A stretch of DNA of 64,000 bases from Bacteroidales bacterium (GCA_017962165.1 JAGCVW010000021.1:1-64000), one strand, 5' to 3'. Shown: positions 1-6,867, counted from the stretch's first letter. Notes: a model not told the origin generated them from the sequence alone. Numbers and translations are program-made.

Positions 1-251
1 ACGATGAGTGGGCATATGCCTCACATCCCTGGACACACATCGACTTCCTTCTTTTTGATACAGTCTCTCATAAAGCAAGACTTGCTATTGAAGTTGATGG
101 GACACAATACCACCGAGCAGACTCTAACCAAGGACAACGCGACACTATGAAAAACCAAATCCTTGCTGCCATTGGCCTTCCTCTCCTTAGACTAAGCACG
201 GCCGGTGCACAGGAGAAGGAACAGATTATCAGAGCGTTGATACAACAATAA
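1..251 (+). CDS. C-terminal part of a DUF2726/DUF559-like nuclease-fold protein (5' end outside window)
   Basis: An open frame enters from the window edge (first full codon at base 3) and stops at 249-251. The visible 82 residues carry a hydrophobic beta strand, then AIEVDG, then TQYHR, a QGQRDTMKN helix and the ending GLPLLR. This order (strand, E-V-D-G, Q..D..K, GIPLLR) is that of DUF2726-type and Vsr/DUF559-type domains, which have the PD-(D/E)XK nuclease fold. The partners and substrate of these small domains are mostly unknown; some sit in mobile regions. Only the C-terminal domain is visible, so the rest of the protein cannot be described. A DUF2726 assignment fits better than DUF559 because of the IDFLLFD segment, but I cannot separate them firmly. 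Confidence 0.6.
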   Translation, partial: DEWAYASHPWTHIDFLLFDTVSHKARLAIEVDGTQYHRADSNQGQRDTMKNQILAAIGLPLLRLSTAGAQEKEQIIRALIQQ

Positions 252-482
252 TAGTTCTACTCTAACGGCTCTAGTACTCGCCCGCGGTGCAGCAGTTTGC
301 CCCGGGCGGACCTGTCCACCCTCGGACAGGGGCAGGGGGTCGGCGTCCGTCCTAGACGAGTTATCGCGTAGCGATGACGATGGATAGGATGGAAGGGGCC
401 GGAAGGAGCCGCAGGCGACTGGAGTTCCGCACGGGGCAACTGCTGACCGCGGCAGCGATGTAAACCACCTAACTACTTGAGT
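252..482. repeat. GC-rich structured repeat element, copy 1 (core 284-450)
   Basis: No gene is supported here. Bases 284-303 and 433-450 form imperfect terminal inverted repeats (GCGG..CAGCAGTT(T)GCCCC against GGGGCAACTGCTGACCGC). Inside is a perfect hairpin CCTGTCC / GGACAGG at about 311-330 and a GGAAGGGGCCGGAAGGAGC block near 391-409. A second copy with the same order of blocks lies at 58597-58762. Both are about 166 bp. The arms of each copy differ in sequence but stay complementary, which points to a selected fold. No transposase is associated. Confidence 0.65.
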
Positions 483-530
483 GTCAAGACTTTCGAGTCT
501 TGACTTTTTTGTTGGGAGGTGGTATCTTTG
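483..530 (+). promoter_or_regulatory. Promoter with palindrome, upstream of the 555-1043 gene
   Basis: A perfect inverted repeat (GTCAAGACT, loop TTCG, AGTCTTGAC, 483-504) is followed by TATCTTTG (523-530), which fits the Bacteroidetes -7 box TAnnTTTG. The TTG inside the right arm (500-502) is 20 bp upstream, the right spacing for the -33 box, so the palindrome overlaps the -33 site. GTAAACCA and AACTACTTGA blocks precede it. The same arrangement recurs at 2025-2072. The hairpin is followed by a T run (505-510), so it could also act as a terminator for upstream transcription. Confidence 0.7.
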
Positions 531-554
531 CAGGAGAGATTTGTGACGAAGGCT

Positions 555-1043
555 ATGGAAGACTTCATTCTATACAAGACCTTCCCGTCAGGAGGAACGG
601 TGTCTTTGATGACCGGATTGGATAAGACCAGTTCGGATTATAGTGATTTGATTTCTATAGCATGTTGTTTTGCCCGGGCGGGGAGATATGTTATTATTCT
701 CTCCCCCGTTCACTATAAAGATCAATTATATGGTCAGGTATTCGGGAAACTAATAGGAACAAAGTATGAGCGCAAATGCCCAGACTTGCTTATTGATGGG
801 AATTACTATGAGTATGAGAGTTATGAGCGTCCTTATGAAACGGAAAAAATAGAAAGAATGATTTCCAGAGGGGCCAAACAAGCTCCAAATATAGTGATAG
901 ATATACGAGAATCGTCGGTAACGAAAAAAGTAATTAGTACTAAGGTTCAGAGACTAAAGGGGCAGAAGAGTTTTAAAAGCCAGATTGCTAGTGTCTGGAT
1001 TTACGATGGGGAAAATGTTGAGATGGTTTATAAAAACAAATAG
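555..1043 (+). CDS. Small protein with probable CdiA-C/BECR-type nuclease domain
   Basis: A 162-aa soluble protein with no signal peptide. The frame is open from 519, but that start would lie inside the promoter box (523-530), so the ATG at 555 is preferred. The C-terminal half has the pattern KCPDLLIDGNYYEYESY, then an IERMISRGAKQ helix, then NIVIDIR and a final strand with W-I-Y. From memory this resembles the CdiA C-terminal tRNase-like (BECR-fold) proteins found in Bacteroidales mobile elements; the D/K/Y-rich strand would carry the active site. No immunity or antitoxin gene follows, and a terminator-like hairpin covers the stop codon. Codon use is AT-rich compared with core genes, suggesting transfer. 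The family assignment is inference. Confidence 0.55.
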   Translation: MEDFILYKTFPSGGTVSLMTGLDKTSSDYSDLISIACCFARAGRYVIILSPVHYKDQLYGQVFGKLIGTKYERKCPDLLIDGNYYEYESYERPYETEKIERMISRGAKQAPNIVIDIRESSVTKKVISTKVQRLKGQKSFKSQIASVWIYDGENVEMVYKNK

Positions 1044-1122
1044 AGGGGCGTCCCCCTCTATCTCTGCGGAGAATTCTCTCCGGCTCACCAATCCGTAGAA
1101 TGGCTAAAATCATTGCTGATTC
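1031..1122 (-). ncRNA. Predicted small RNA A
   Basis: The minus strand has a complete promoter: TTTG (1158-1155), exactly 19 bp, TATATTTG (1135-1128). About 90 nt downstream is an intrinsic terminator (TAGAGGGG / CCCCTCTA at 1060-1041, then TTTGTTTTT). The RNA contains TCTACGGATT near 1092-1101 and a GGAGA/TCTCC hairpin, and no open frame of useful length. It shares TTTTAGC.A.TCTACGGATT.GTG with small RNA B. The terminator overlaps the stop codon of the convergent 555-1043 gene and may serve both strands. Confidence 0.6.
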
Positions 1123-1241
1123 TGATGCAAATATAATGGGAATTCCTGGATTTCCAAATACAGAAGCACCTTTTTGACTAGTCTCCCCTGCCCACGAGAA
1201 CTGACTGACTTACCCGCCATGGCAGCTGCTGACCGCGGCGC

Positions 1242-1288
1242 CAATGTAAACCATATAACTTCTTTGATGTTTTGGGGCGGTATCTTTG
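1242..1288 (+). promoter_or_regulatory. Degenerate third copy of the GTAAACCA/TATCTTTG promoter
   Basis: ATGTAAACCATATAACT (1244-1260) followed by TATCTTTGCGGGAA (1281-1294) matches the promoters at 483-530 and 2025-2072. The palindrome is missing and no -33 TTG stands at the right distance. Only very short frames follow (up to about 24 codons from 1361), so this looks like the relic of a third gene unit. Confidence 0.5.
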
Positions 1289-1490
1289 CGGGAAGGAAAA
1301 ATGTATGTGTGGATATGAAAGAAGATAAAAGGTGAGATAGAATGGTCACCAGTCGTCATATGAATTCATTGTTGGTGTGTGCAAAAAATGCACATACCAA
1401 GAAATATGGCCGCAGGGAAGGATTAGGACGGTGACCTTTTCTGCGGAGCGGAAGTATGGGGAAACGCATGCCGACACAATCGGTCCCTAT

Positions 1491-1561
1491 AAAAAAACGG
1501 TAGGGAGCATGGCTCCCCCCGCAGCACGAATCCGTAGACTCGCTAAAACCTAAATGGTTCT
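1491..1561 (-). ncRNA. Predicted small RNA B
   Basis: A minus-strand TATATTTG box (1574-1567) has only a weak -33. About 70 nt downstream is a strong intrinsic terminator: GGGAGC, loop CAT, GCTCCC (1517-1503), then ACCG and seven T (1497-1491). The body shares TTTTAGC.A.TCTACGGATT.GTG with small RNA A but has a different terminator, so A and B look like paralogous RNAs with exchanged 3' hairpins. No coding frame was seen. Confidence 0.6.
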
Positions 1562-1636
1562 ATGTACAAATATAGAGGTTATACTTGAAATCGCGAATTT
1601 AGATGAAAAGGAATTCAATAATGGATACCTCAATAT

Positions 1637-1728
1637 AAAAAAGACCAGATAGGCGGTGGGGTTGAACCACTCATTCTCACGCAGAGCCGAATTGTTCCAC
1701 AAATATATCGGTGTCTACCTACGGTCCT
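1637..1728 (-). ncRNA. Predicted small RNA C
   Basis: The minus strand has TTTG (1764-1761), exactly 19 bp, TATATTTG (1741-1734). The transcript would begin GACC..TAGG and end ..CCTA..GGTC just before a run of six T (1642-1637), so its two ends can pair. Inside is a GTGG/CCAC hairpin. This resembles a rod-like regulatory RNA, but no named family was recognised. Its -33 box overlaps the terminator of RNA D, so the two units are packed end to end. Confidence 0.5.
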
Positions 1729-1760
1729 TGATGCAAATATAGATGTAATTTCTATTTCTT

Positions 1761-1900
1761 CAAACAAAACAGGAGGCCAAATGACCTCCTGTAAGATTTG
1801 CCCCAAGACTACGTGGCGGAATTACTTCAAAAGCGAGGGCCTCGCGGGCGGGGACTTTTGCGCGACTCGATTACCCATCCGTATCACGGTGTTACTGTCT
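1761..1900 (-). ncRNA. Predicted structured RNA D (about 138 nt)
   Basis: A TATATTTG box lies at 1913-1906 on the minus strand (no clear -33). The end is a strong terminator, ACAGGAGG / CCTCCTGT (1792-1769), then TTTTGTTTG. The body contains GCGCAAAAGTCCCCGCC and, near the 3' end, GGGGCAA. AGAC..CGTG at the 5' end can pair with CACG..GTCT before GGGGCAA. The same core, spacing and end pairing occur in RNA E, although the rest of the sequence and the terminators differ. Confidence 0.6.
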
Positions 1901-2024
1901 CGCTGCAAATATAGATGTTTTTCTATAAATAAGGTCAGATGAGCGAAAAAACCTCACGCCCTTGCCAATCGGTGTGAAAATCAGGCATTTTTCACACCGA
2001 CGTAAACCATACAACTACTTGATA

Positions 2025-2072
2025 GTCAAGACTTTCGAGTCTTGACGCGTGTAGTAATATGGGGTATCTTTG
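2025..2072 (+). promoter_or_regulatory. Promoter with palindrome, upstream of the 2089-2520 gene
   Basis: The same 22-bp palindrome as at 483-504 (2025-2046) is followed by TATCTTTG (2065-2072). The TTG in its right arm (2042-2044) is again 20 bp from the -7 box. GTAAACCA and AACTACTTGA precede it here too. Unlike the first copy there is no T run after the hairpin, which argues that the palindrome is an operator and not a terminator. Confidence 0.7.
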
Positions 2073-2088
2073 CGGGAAAAAACAAAAT

Positions 2089-2520
2089 ATGGAAAACAAA
2101 CAATTAAGGTACGAGATTCCTTGCGGGGATACTCCGGAAGAAATACGGCAAAGGGCGCAAGTCATTGTTCGATATTATCAAGATTGGAAACTGGCACATC
2201 CCACTCAAAGAGTGTATAATCACTGTTTAAGAGATTATATAAACGTTCGGAAAATATCTATAACAGAAACGGCCAGACATGCAGCAAAGTCTTACCTATC
2301 TACATTGGCCGTTATGCAATTAGATGGGATATTAGCTTGTGCCAAGAAAGTGCGAGTTGGGAAACCGCGTGACAGATCAAATCAGGCAAAGTTTCAAGCT
2401 ATGATAGTGATGGTGCATGATTGTCCAGGAGTGGGCAGAGTTAAGTTGATGGTTGGTGTTAGGTTTAAGACTCACATCAAGATACAGTATTGCATCACAG
2501 CAATCGATATTCTGGATTAA
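2089..2520 (+). CDS. Small protein, probable BECR-type (phage/mobile element) nuclease-like domain
   Basis: A 143-aa soluble protein. An upstream in-frame ATG (2059) lies before the promoter box, so the start at 2089 (ATGGAAAAC) is chosen. The middle carries an ETARHAAKSYLSTLAVMQLD helix, the C-terminal part GRVKLMVGV and VQYC-like QYCITAI. I recall similar proteins in Bacteroidales mobile elements, sometimes annotated as Barnase-EndoU-ColicinE5-RelE-like; that assignment is uncertain. It shares no clear sequence with the 555-1043 protein, yet has a near-identical promoter, suggesting joint regulation. No partner gene follows. The stop codon runs into the terminator of the convergent RNA E. 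Confidence 0.5.
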   Translation: MENKQLRYEIPCGDTPEEIRQRAQVIVRYYQDWKLAHPTQRVYNHCLRDYINVRKISITETARHAAKSYLSTLAVMQLDGILACAKKVRVGKPRDRSNQAKFQAMIVMVHDCPGVGRVKLMVGVRFKTHIKIQYCITAIDILD

Positions 2521-2658
2521 AAAAGCACCCCGCTTTAGCGAGGTGCTAAGCTTGCCCCAGTCTTGCGCGGTCAGAGTTTACTCTAAAAGAGTGAGCCTTC
2601 CCGGGGCGGGGACTTTTGCGCGCAGTGAATAGCTCTCACATACCGCGTCTTATCAGAC
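2519..2658 (-). ncRNA. Predicted structured RNA E (about 138 nt), paralogue of D
   Basis: The minus-strand promoter is TTTG (2694-2691), 19 bp, TACCTTTG (2671-2664). The terminator is AGCACC..CGC, loop TAAA, GCG..GGTGCT (2547-2524), then six T. The body has GCGCAAAAGTCCCCGCC, identical to D over 17 nt, and GGGGCAA before the terminator. 5' AGTCT..CGCGGT can pair with 3' ACCGCG..AGACT, giving the same closing stem as D with different bases, which is covariation-like evidence for a real RNA. Confidence 0.65.
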
Positions 2659-2755
2659 TAATGCAAAGGTAAGCCGTTTTTTCTGATTTCCAAAAATAGA
2701 TGCGCCTTTTGCCGAGCCTCCCCAGCCCTCGAGTGCGCGGTAGGACGGTGACCAT

Positions 2756-3181
2756 CTACCCTTGTAGGGCGGCGAGAAGCTCGGGGATGGTCCCGGCGAC
2801 ATGGTCGAATAGCTTGTACATGAGCTCGGGCTCCCCCATCTCGGGGATGTAGGCGATGACCCGCTTCCCCGTTCCGGCCATCCAGCCCGCTTCCGTGTGG
2901 GCACTCCGGCCGCACGGCAGAACGATCACGCACGTGTCGGCCCACTTCAGGGCCTCCATGTCGGCAGCGAACTGCCGCTCCGCGAGCGGATGGTGTAGGC
3001 CTTCGGCATATTGGTCGAACGTCCAAGTGGGGGCGTTCGGGTCGATGTCGGTCCAGTGGAAGCCGGCTCCGCCATGGGGCGGATTGCGGAAGTCATAGAC
3101 TTCGTGGCCTTCTTCCCGAAGGCGCTTTACCACTTCCGGGTAATAGGAATTTCTCCAGCTGGAGGCGAGGTAAATTTTCAT
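2756..3181 (-). CDS. DUF4406 / nucleoside 2-deoxyribosyltransferase-like protein
   Basis: A 141-aa protein. It begins MKIYLASSWRN, has a WADTCVIVLPCGRSAHTE segment followed by GWMAGTGK, and ends in a helix. This is the Rossmann-like fold of nucleoside 2-deoxyribosyltransferases, DUF4406 and TIR-like domains: a first strand with Y-L-A-S, and a glutamate (here in SAHTEAGW) that in the deoxyribosyltransferases is the nucleophile. Such short stand-alone forms are common in phages and islands, where the substrate is rarely known. The promoter at 3270-3300 leaves a leader of about 84 nt. GC content is higher than that of the neighbouring nuclease-like genes. Confidence 0.6.
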   Translation of the reverse strand: MKIYLASSWRNSYYPEVVKRLREEGHEVYDFRNPPHGGAGFHWTDIDPNAPTWTFDQYAEGLHHPLAERQFAADMEALKWADTCVIVLPCGRSAHTEAGWMAGTGKRVIAYIPEMGEPELMYKLFDHVAGTIPELLAALQG

Positions 3182-3262
3182 TATGGCGGTAATTGTTATT
3201 TGTACCCCTGCAGAGCGTTCTCCTTATCGAGCGTCTGTAGTCTCATCGCACGGTCCTGTAGT

Positions 3263-3300
3263 ATTTGCGCAAATATAGATGCGAGGGAACAACTTTCAAA
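3263..3300 (-). promoter_or_regulatory. Promoter of the DUF4406-type gene, with dyad
   Basis: On the minus strand TTTG (3300-3297), 19 bp, TATATTTG (3277-3270). The -7 box is half of a perfect dyad TATTTGCGCAAATA (3263-3276), so a repressor site may overlap the start of transcription. A second, oppositely directed promoter begins 15 bp away at 3315. Confidence 0.65.
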
Positions 3301-3314
3301 AATTGTTTAATGTT

Positions 3315-3427
3315 TTTGGAGGAATGAGATTATTCTCTATATTTGCAGAAGCATTTGATAACAGTCCCGTTTAGGCGGGGTTATTGGACATTATCTAGGC
3401 ATTTCAGTTTGAGCTGAAATGCCTTTT
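3315..3427 (+). ncRNA. Predicted small RNA or leader H with promoter
   Basis: The plus strand has TTTG (3315-3318), 19 bp, TATATTTG (3338-3345). The transcript would start near 3350 and contains a first stem (ATAAC.CCCG / CGGGGTTAT, about 3357-3384) and a perfect 10-bp stem GGCATTTCAG / CTGAAATGCC (3398-3423) followed by TTTT. It may be a 78-nt small RNA, or the attenuator leader of the 66-aa gene that begins 25 bp later. Confidence 0.55.
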
Positions 3428-3448
3428 GACATCTTAAGAGGGCCGGTG

Positions 3449-3649
3449 ATGTACAGCTACACTCTCCAGAACATCTTGATCAAGTCCAATAATTATTATC
3501 AAATGCACAAGATTGTTCGCTTGAAAGTGAGCTTGGACTATGAGTTCGAAGCTCCCAGATTTGTCAAAGTGAAGGCGCACAAACGCACTCTCGGAGACAA
3601 AACAGTAAAGGTGCGTTCATATTACCGACGCGTTTTAATACGCAAGTAA
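3449..3649 (+). CDS. Small basic protein of unknown function
   Basis: A 66-aa protein rich in K, R and Y, with no signal peptide or membrane segment. The frame stays open upstream to 3419, but that start is within the hairpin of RNA H, and the ATG at 3449 has a GAGGGCCGG stretch before it. The last 30 residues (VKVKAHKRTLGDKTVKV.., ending YYRRVLIRK) could bind nucleic acid. I do not recognise the family. A terminator hairpin follows at 3699-3720. The gene sits between predicted small RNAs, so it could be an RNA-binding partner, but that is only a positional guess. Confidence 0.45.
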   Translation: MYSYTLQNILIKSNNYYQMHKIVRLKVSLDYEFEAPRFVKVKAHKRTLGDKTVKVRSYYRRVLIRK

Positions 3650-3698
3650 TTATTGAACGACAGTCCTTACCAGGACTTCTAATTCACCCATCGGTCCC

Positions 3699-3728
3699 GG
3701 GGAGAGTTTCGGCTCTCCCCATTTCTTT
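3699..3728 (+). terminator. Intrinsic terminator after the 66-aa gene
   Basis: GGGGAGAG, loop TTTCGG, CTCTCCCC (3699-3720), then ATTTCTTT. A smaller hairpin AGTCC/GGACT precedes it at 3662-3677. Confidence 0.7.
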
Positions 3729-4021
3729 CCTGCCCTCGAGTGAGCGGTAGGGCGTTGACCTCAAACGTCAAAGCCAATTATTATCTGTGATGAGAACTGG
3801 AGAAGTTATCAACTTGTGCAACAATTGCACATGTTCAAAAAGAGAGGTTTGTTTAACGTCTCGTGGGCAAGGTGCTAATTTAGTGGGATTTCTTGGATTT
3901 CCAAAAATGAAACACCCCAACCGGAGTTGGGGTGAGGTCGGTACGAGCCGCCCGAAGCGTAACACGTTCCAAATATTCTACCGCAAATATAAGGGGAATT
4001 CTTGGATTTCCAAAAATAAAA
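3729..4021 (-). ncRNA. Predicted small RNA F (transcript about 3978-3903)
   Basis: The promoter is TTTG (4014-4011), 19 bp, TATATTTG (3991-3984) on the minus strand. The terminator is CACCCCAAC / GTTGGGGTG (3934-3913) followed by TTTCATTTTT. The body has a GC, TTCG, GGC hairpin region and GGTA..TACC ends. The upstream block GGGAATTC(C/T)TGGATTTCCAAA is shared with the promoter of RNA A; a further copy near 3887-3908 has a poor -7 box (TAAATTAG). It is not a tRNA: no T-loop GGTTCRA and no CCA end. The remainder of 3729-3902 holds no gene that I can support. Confidence 0.55.
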
Positions 4022-4044
4022 CACCCCAGGCTCTGCCCGGGGTG
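4012..4044 (-). terminator. Intrinsic terminator of the metG-ompA operon
   Basis: On the minus strand CACCCC..GGC / GCC..GGGGTG (4044-4022), then TTTTATTTTT. It lies 38 bp after the stop of the OmpA-like gene and its T tract overlaps the -33 box of RNA F. Confidence 0.75.
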
Positions 4045-4082
4045 AGGAGTGGAATAACCGGGCATGACCCGGTGTGCCGGAA

Positions 4083-4763
4083 CTACTTGAGGGTGCCGGC
4101 TTCGACGGCCTTGACCATGTCTTCGTTCGCGGTGATGTAGATTTCAACGCGGCGGTTCTTGGCGCGGCCTTCTTCGGTCTCGTTGTCAGCGACGGGCTTG
4201 TTGAAGGAAAGACCCTGGGCATAGAGGTGGTTGGGATCCATGCCGTTCTTCTTGAGCTCCTTCTTCACAGCGTCAGCCCTCTTCTGGGAAACTTTCTCGT
4301 TAGCCTCGGCAGTACCGACATTGTCGGTGTGGCCAAGGATGGTGATGTCGGCATTCGCGCCGAGATCCTCGAGGACAGTTGCGAACTGCTTGAGGGACTC
4401 CTTGGACTCCTCGCTGAGAGCGGTGGAGTTGAAGTCGAAGAGGATACCGCTGGAGAAGGTCACCTTGATGGCCTCAAAGCCGTTGGCGTCGGTGATGGTC
4501 TCGATCTTTGCAGCCTCGATCTTCTCGAGTTCCTTAGCTTTCTTGTCCATGACAGCGCCGATGGTGGTTCCGGTTGCAGCACCTGCTGCGCCGCCGATGG
4601 CAGCACCCTTGAGAGCGCCTTCGGCATCACCGGTGATGAGGTAGCCGATGCCTGCACCTACTGCAGCGCCGCCTACGGCACCTGCGAACAGGCCTTTGAG
4701 AGTTGCACAAGACGGAGCGAGAAGCATTGCCGCTGCCGCCACGATGAGTAAACCTTTTTTCAT
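4083..4763 (-). CDS. OmpA-family lipoprotein with glycine-zipper domain
   Basis: A 226-aa outer-membrane lipoprotein. The signal peptide ends in the lipobox LAPSC (Cys19). Residues 25-75 form a Gly/Ala-rich glycine-zipper stretch (GAVGGAAVGAGIGYLI and repeats) that can insert into or span a membrane. The C-terminal 110 residues are an OmpA peptidoglycan-binding domain with ILFDFNST, ILGHTDNVGT and QKRADAVKKEL. By family it ties the outer membrane to peptidoglycan. It follows metG by 40 bp and ends the operon at an intrinsic terminator. It resembles YiaD-type proteins; the symbol is left open because several paralogues exist in Bacteroidales. Confidence 0.85.
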   Translation of the reverse strand: MKKGLLIVAAAAMLLAPSCATLKGLFAGAVGGAAVGAGIGYLITGDAEGALKGAAIGGAAGAATGTTIGAVMDKKAKELEKIEAAKIETITDANGFEAIKVTFSSGILFDFNSTALSEESKESLKQFATVLEDLGANADITILGHTDNVGTAEANEKVSQKRADAVKKELKKNGMDPNHLYAQGLSFNKPVADNETEEGRAKNRRVEIYITANEDMVKAVEAGTLK

Positions 4764-4803
4764 AATGTTAAAAAATTAATATGGTTGATAAAAATGTGTC
4801 CTT

Positions 4804-6867
4804 TTAACCAACTGTAGCTCCATTAACTAATGCCTCCTCCGGCGCGACTATACGCATCTTGCCGTCGCCCTGGCGGGCCATAAGGATCATACCCTTAGAC
4901 TCGATGCCGCGGATGACGCGCGGAGCGAGGTTAGCGAGGATGCATATCTGCTTGCCGACCATCTGCTCGGGAGTGTAGTACTCGGCGATGCCGCTTACTA
5001 TCACCCTCTTGTCGATGCCGGTATCGATCGTAAGTTTCAGTAACTTGTCTGTCTTCGGGACGCGCTCGGCCTCAAGGACGGTAGCGGTACGGATGTCCAT
5101 AGCCTCGAACTGGTCGAAGGTGATCTCGGCCTTCTGCGGCTCGACGCGGGCGGCGGCCTCCGCGGCTGCGGCGGCTCGGGCTTCAGCCTCCTTCGCGGCG
5201 CGGATGGCCGCAAGGCGGTCGAGCTGCTTCTGGATAGACTCGTCCTCGATCTTCTCGAAAAGAAGCTGCGCCTCGCCGATCTGATGGCCGGCAGAGAGAA
5301 TATCGGAGCGGCCGAGCAGATCCCACTCGAGCGGAGAATCTATCATCCCCCGCAGCTTCTCCGCGGCGAACGGAGTGAACGGCTCGAAGGCGATCGCGAG
5401 GTCTGCGCAGATCTGCAGGCAGACATTCAGGATAGTCCCAGTGCGGGCCATGTCGGTCTTCGCAACCTTCCAGGGCTCAGTGTCGGAGATGTATTTGTTG
5501 CCCACGCGGGCCATGCTCATTGCGTCTTTCAACGCCTCGCGGAAGCGGTAGTTCTCAAGGTTCTTTTCAAGAGACTCGCGCAGGGCAGGGATCTCGGCCA
5601 GAGCCTCTTTGTCGATAGCCTCAAGCGCGCCCACGGGCGGGACCTTGCCCTCGAAATACTTATGGGTCAGCACCACGGCGCGGTTCACGAAGTTGCCGAA
5701 GATAGCCACCAGCTCGGAGTTGTTCCTTACCTGGAAGTCCTTCCAGCTGAAATCATTGTCCTTAGTTTCCGGAGCGTTGGCGGTAAGCACATAACGGAGC
5801 ACGTCCTGCTTGCCGGGGAAATCCTCCAGATACTCATGGGCCCAGACAGCCCAGCCGCGAGAGGTCGAAATCTTGTCGCCCTCGAGGTTAAGGAACTCGT
5901 TGGAGGGGACGTTGTCCGGCAGGATGTAGCCGTCACCGTAGGCCTTCAGCATCGACGGGAACACGATGCAGTGGAACACGATGTTGTCCTTGCCGATGAA
6001 GTGGACGAGCTTGGTATCCTCGCTCTTCCACCACTTCTCCCAGTCGTTCGGAAGCAGCTGCCTTGTGTTGCTGATATAGCCGATTGGGGCGTCGAACCAG
6101 ACGTAGAGGACTTTGCCTTCAGCGCCCTCGACGGGCACGGGCACGCCCCAGTCCAGGTCACGCGTGACCGCACGGGGCTGCAGGCCGCCGTCGAGCCAGC
6201 TCTTTACCTGACCGTAGACGTTTGACCTCCACTCTTTGTGGCCTTCGAGTATCCACTCGCGCAGCCACTGCTCATAGTCCTGCAGAGGGAGATACCAGTG
6301 AGTAGTCTCCTTCTTGACGGGCTCTGCGCCGCTGAGCTTCGACTTGGGGTTGATCAGTTCTTCGGGGCTCAGGGTACTTCCGCACTTCTCGCACTGGTCG
6401 CCATAGGCGTCGGGGTTGCCGCACTTGGGGCAGGTTCCCACTATATAGCGGTCTGCAAGGAAGGTCTTAGCCTCCGGGTCGTAGTACTGCTCGGTAGTCT
6501 TCGTGATGAACTTCCCTGAATCGTACAACTTCTTGAAAAACTCCGAGGCGGTCTCTTCGTGGATCTTCGAGGAGGTCCTTCCGTAGACGTCGAAGTTGAT
6601 GCCGAAGCCCTTGAAGGACTCGGAGATTATCTTGTCGTATTTGTCGACTATGTCCTGAGGTGAGCAGCCTTGCTGACGGGCCTTAATAGTAATAGGCACG
6701 CCGTGCTCGTCGCTGCCGCACACGAACAGCACCTCGCGGCCGCGCATCCTCAGATACCTGACGTAGATGTCGGCGGGAACATACACTCCCGCTAGATGTC
6801 CGATATGCACGGGGCCGTTGGCGTAGGGCAGGGCCGCTGTCACTAAGGTTCTTTTGTAGTTCTTCAT
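4804..6867 (-). CDS. metG: Methionyl-tRNA synthetase
   Basis: A 687-aa class I aminoacyl-tRNA synthetase that charges tRNA-Met. Motifs: HIGH at residues 21-24 (GPVHIGHL), a zinc knuckle CPKC..CEKC (Cys146, 149, 159, 162), and KISTS at 332-336 in place of KMSKS, a form usual for this type of MetRS. After an Ala/Glu-rich linker (about 560-580) the C-terminal domain ([14 protein letters not shown]..) is the dimerising tRNA-binding domain. The start codon overlaps the dnaG stop (ATGA), which suggests translational coupling. Length and domain order are typical. Confidence 0.97.
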   Translation of the reverse strand: MKNYKRTLVTAALPYANGPVHIGHLAGVYVPADIYVRYLRMRGREVLFVCGSDEHGVPITIKARQQGCSPQDIVDKYDKIISESFKGFGINFDVYGRTSSKIHEETASEFFKKLYDSGKFITKTTEQYYDPEAKTFLADRYIVGTCPKCGNPDAYGDQCEKCGSTLSPEELINPKSKLSGAEPVKKETTHWYLPLQDYEQWLREWILEGHKEWRSNVYGQVKSWLDGGLQPRAVTRDLDWGVPVPVEGAEGKVLYVWFDAPIGYISNTRQLLPNDWEKWWKSEDTKLVHFIGKDNIVFHCIVFPSMLKAYGDGYILPDNVPSNEFLNLEGDKISTSRGWAVWAHEYLEDFPGKQDVLRYVLTANAPETKDNDFSWKDFQVRNNSELVAIFGNFVNRAVVLTHKYFEGKVPPVGALEAIDKEALAEIPALRESLEKNLENYRFREALKDAMSMARVGNKYISDTEPWKVAKTDMARTGTILNVCLQICADLAIAFEPFTPFAAEKLRGMIDSPLEWDLLGRSDILSAGHQIGEAQLLFEKIEDESIQKQLDRLAAIRAAKEAEARAAAAAEAAARVEPQKAEITFDQFEAMDIRTATVLEAERVPKTDKLLKLTIDTGIDKRVIVSGIAEYYTPEQMVGKQICILANLAPRVIRGIESKGMILMARQGDGKMRIVAPEEALVNGATVG

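Noticed and set aside
483..510. Interpreting the GTCAAGACT palindrome purely as a terminator
   Set aside because: The first copy has a T run, but the second copy (2025-2046) does not, while the spacing to the -7 box is identical in both.
3903..3978. Possible tRNA in small RNA F
   Set aside because: About 76 nt with a GC hairpin, but no T-loop GGTTCRA, no anticodon arm, and the 3' end is an intrinsic terminator.
1..4050. A complete prophage or conjugative element
   Set aside because: No integrase, portal, capsid, tra or relaxase gene is visible; only small accessory genes and RNAs.
3787..4140. A 117-codon plus-strand frame
   Set aside because: It crosses small RNA F, its promoter and the operon terminator, and has no family features.
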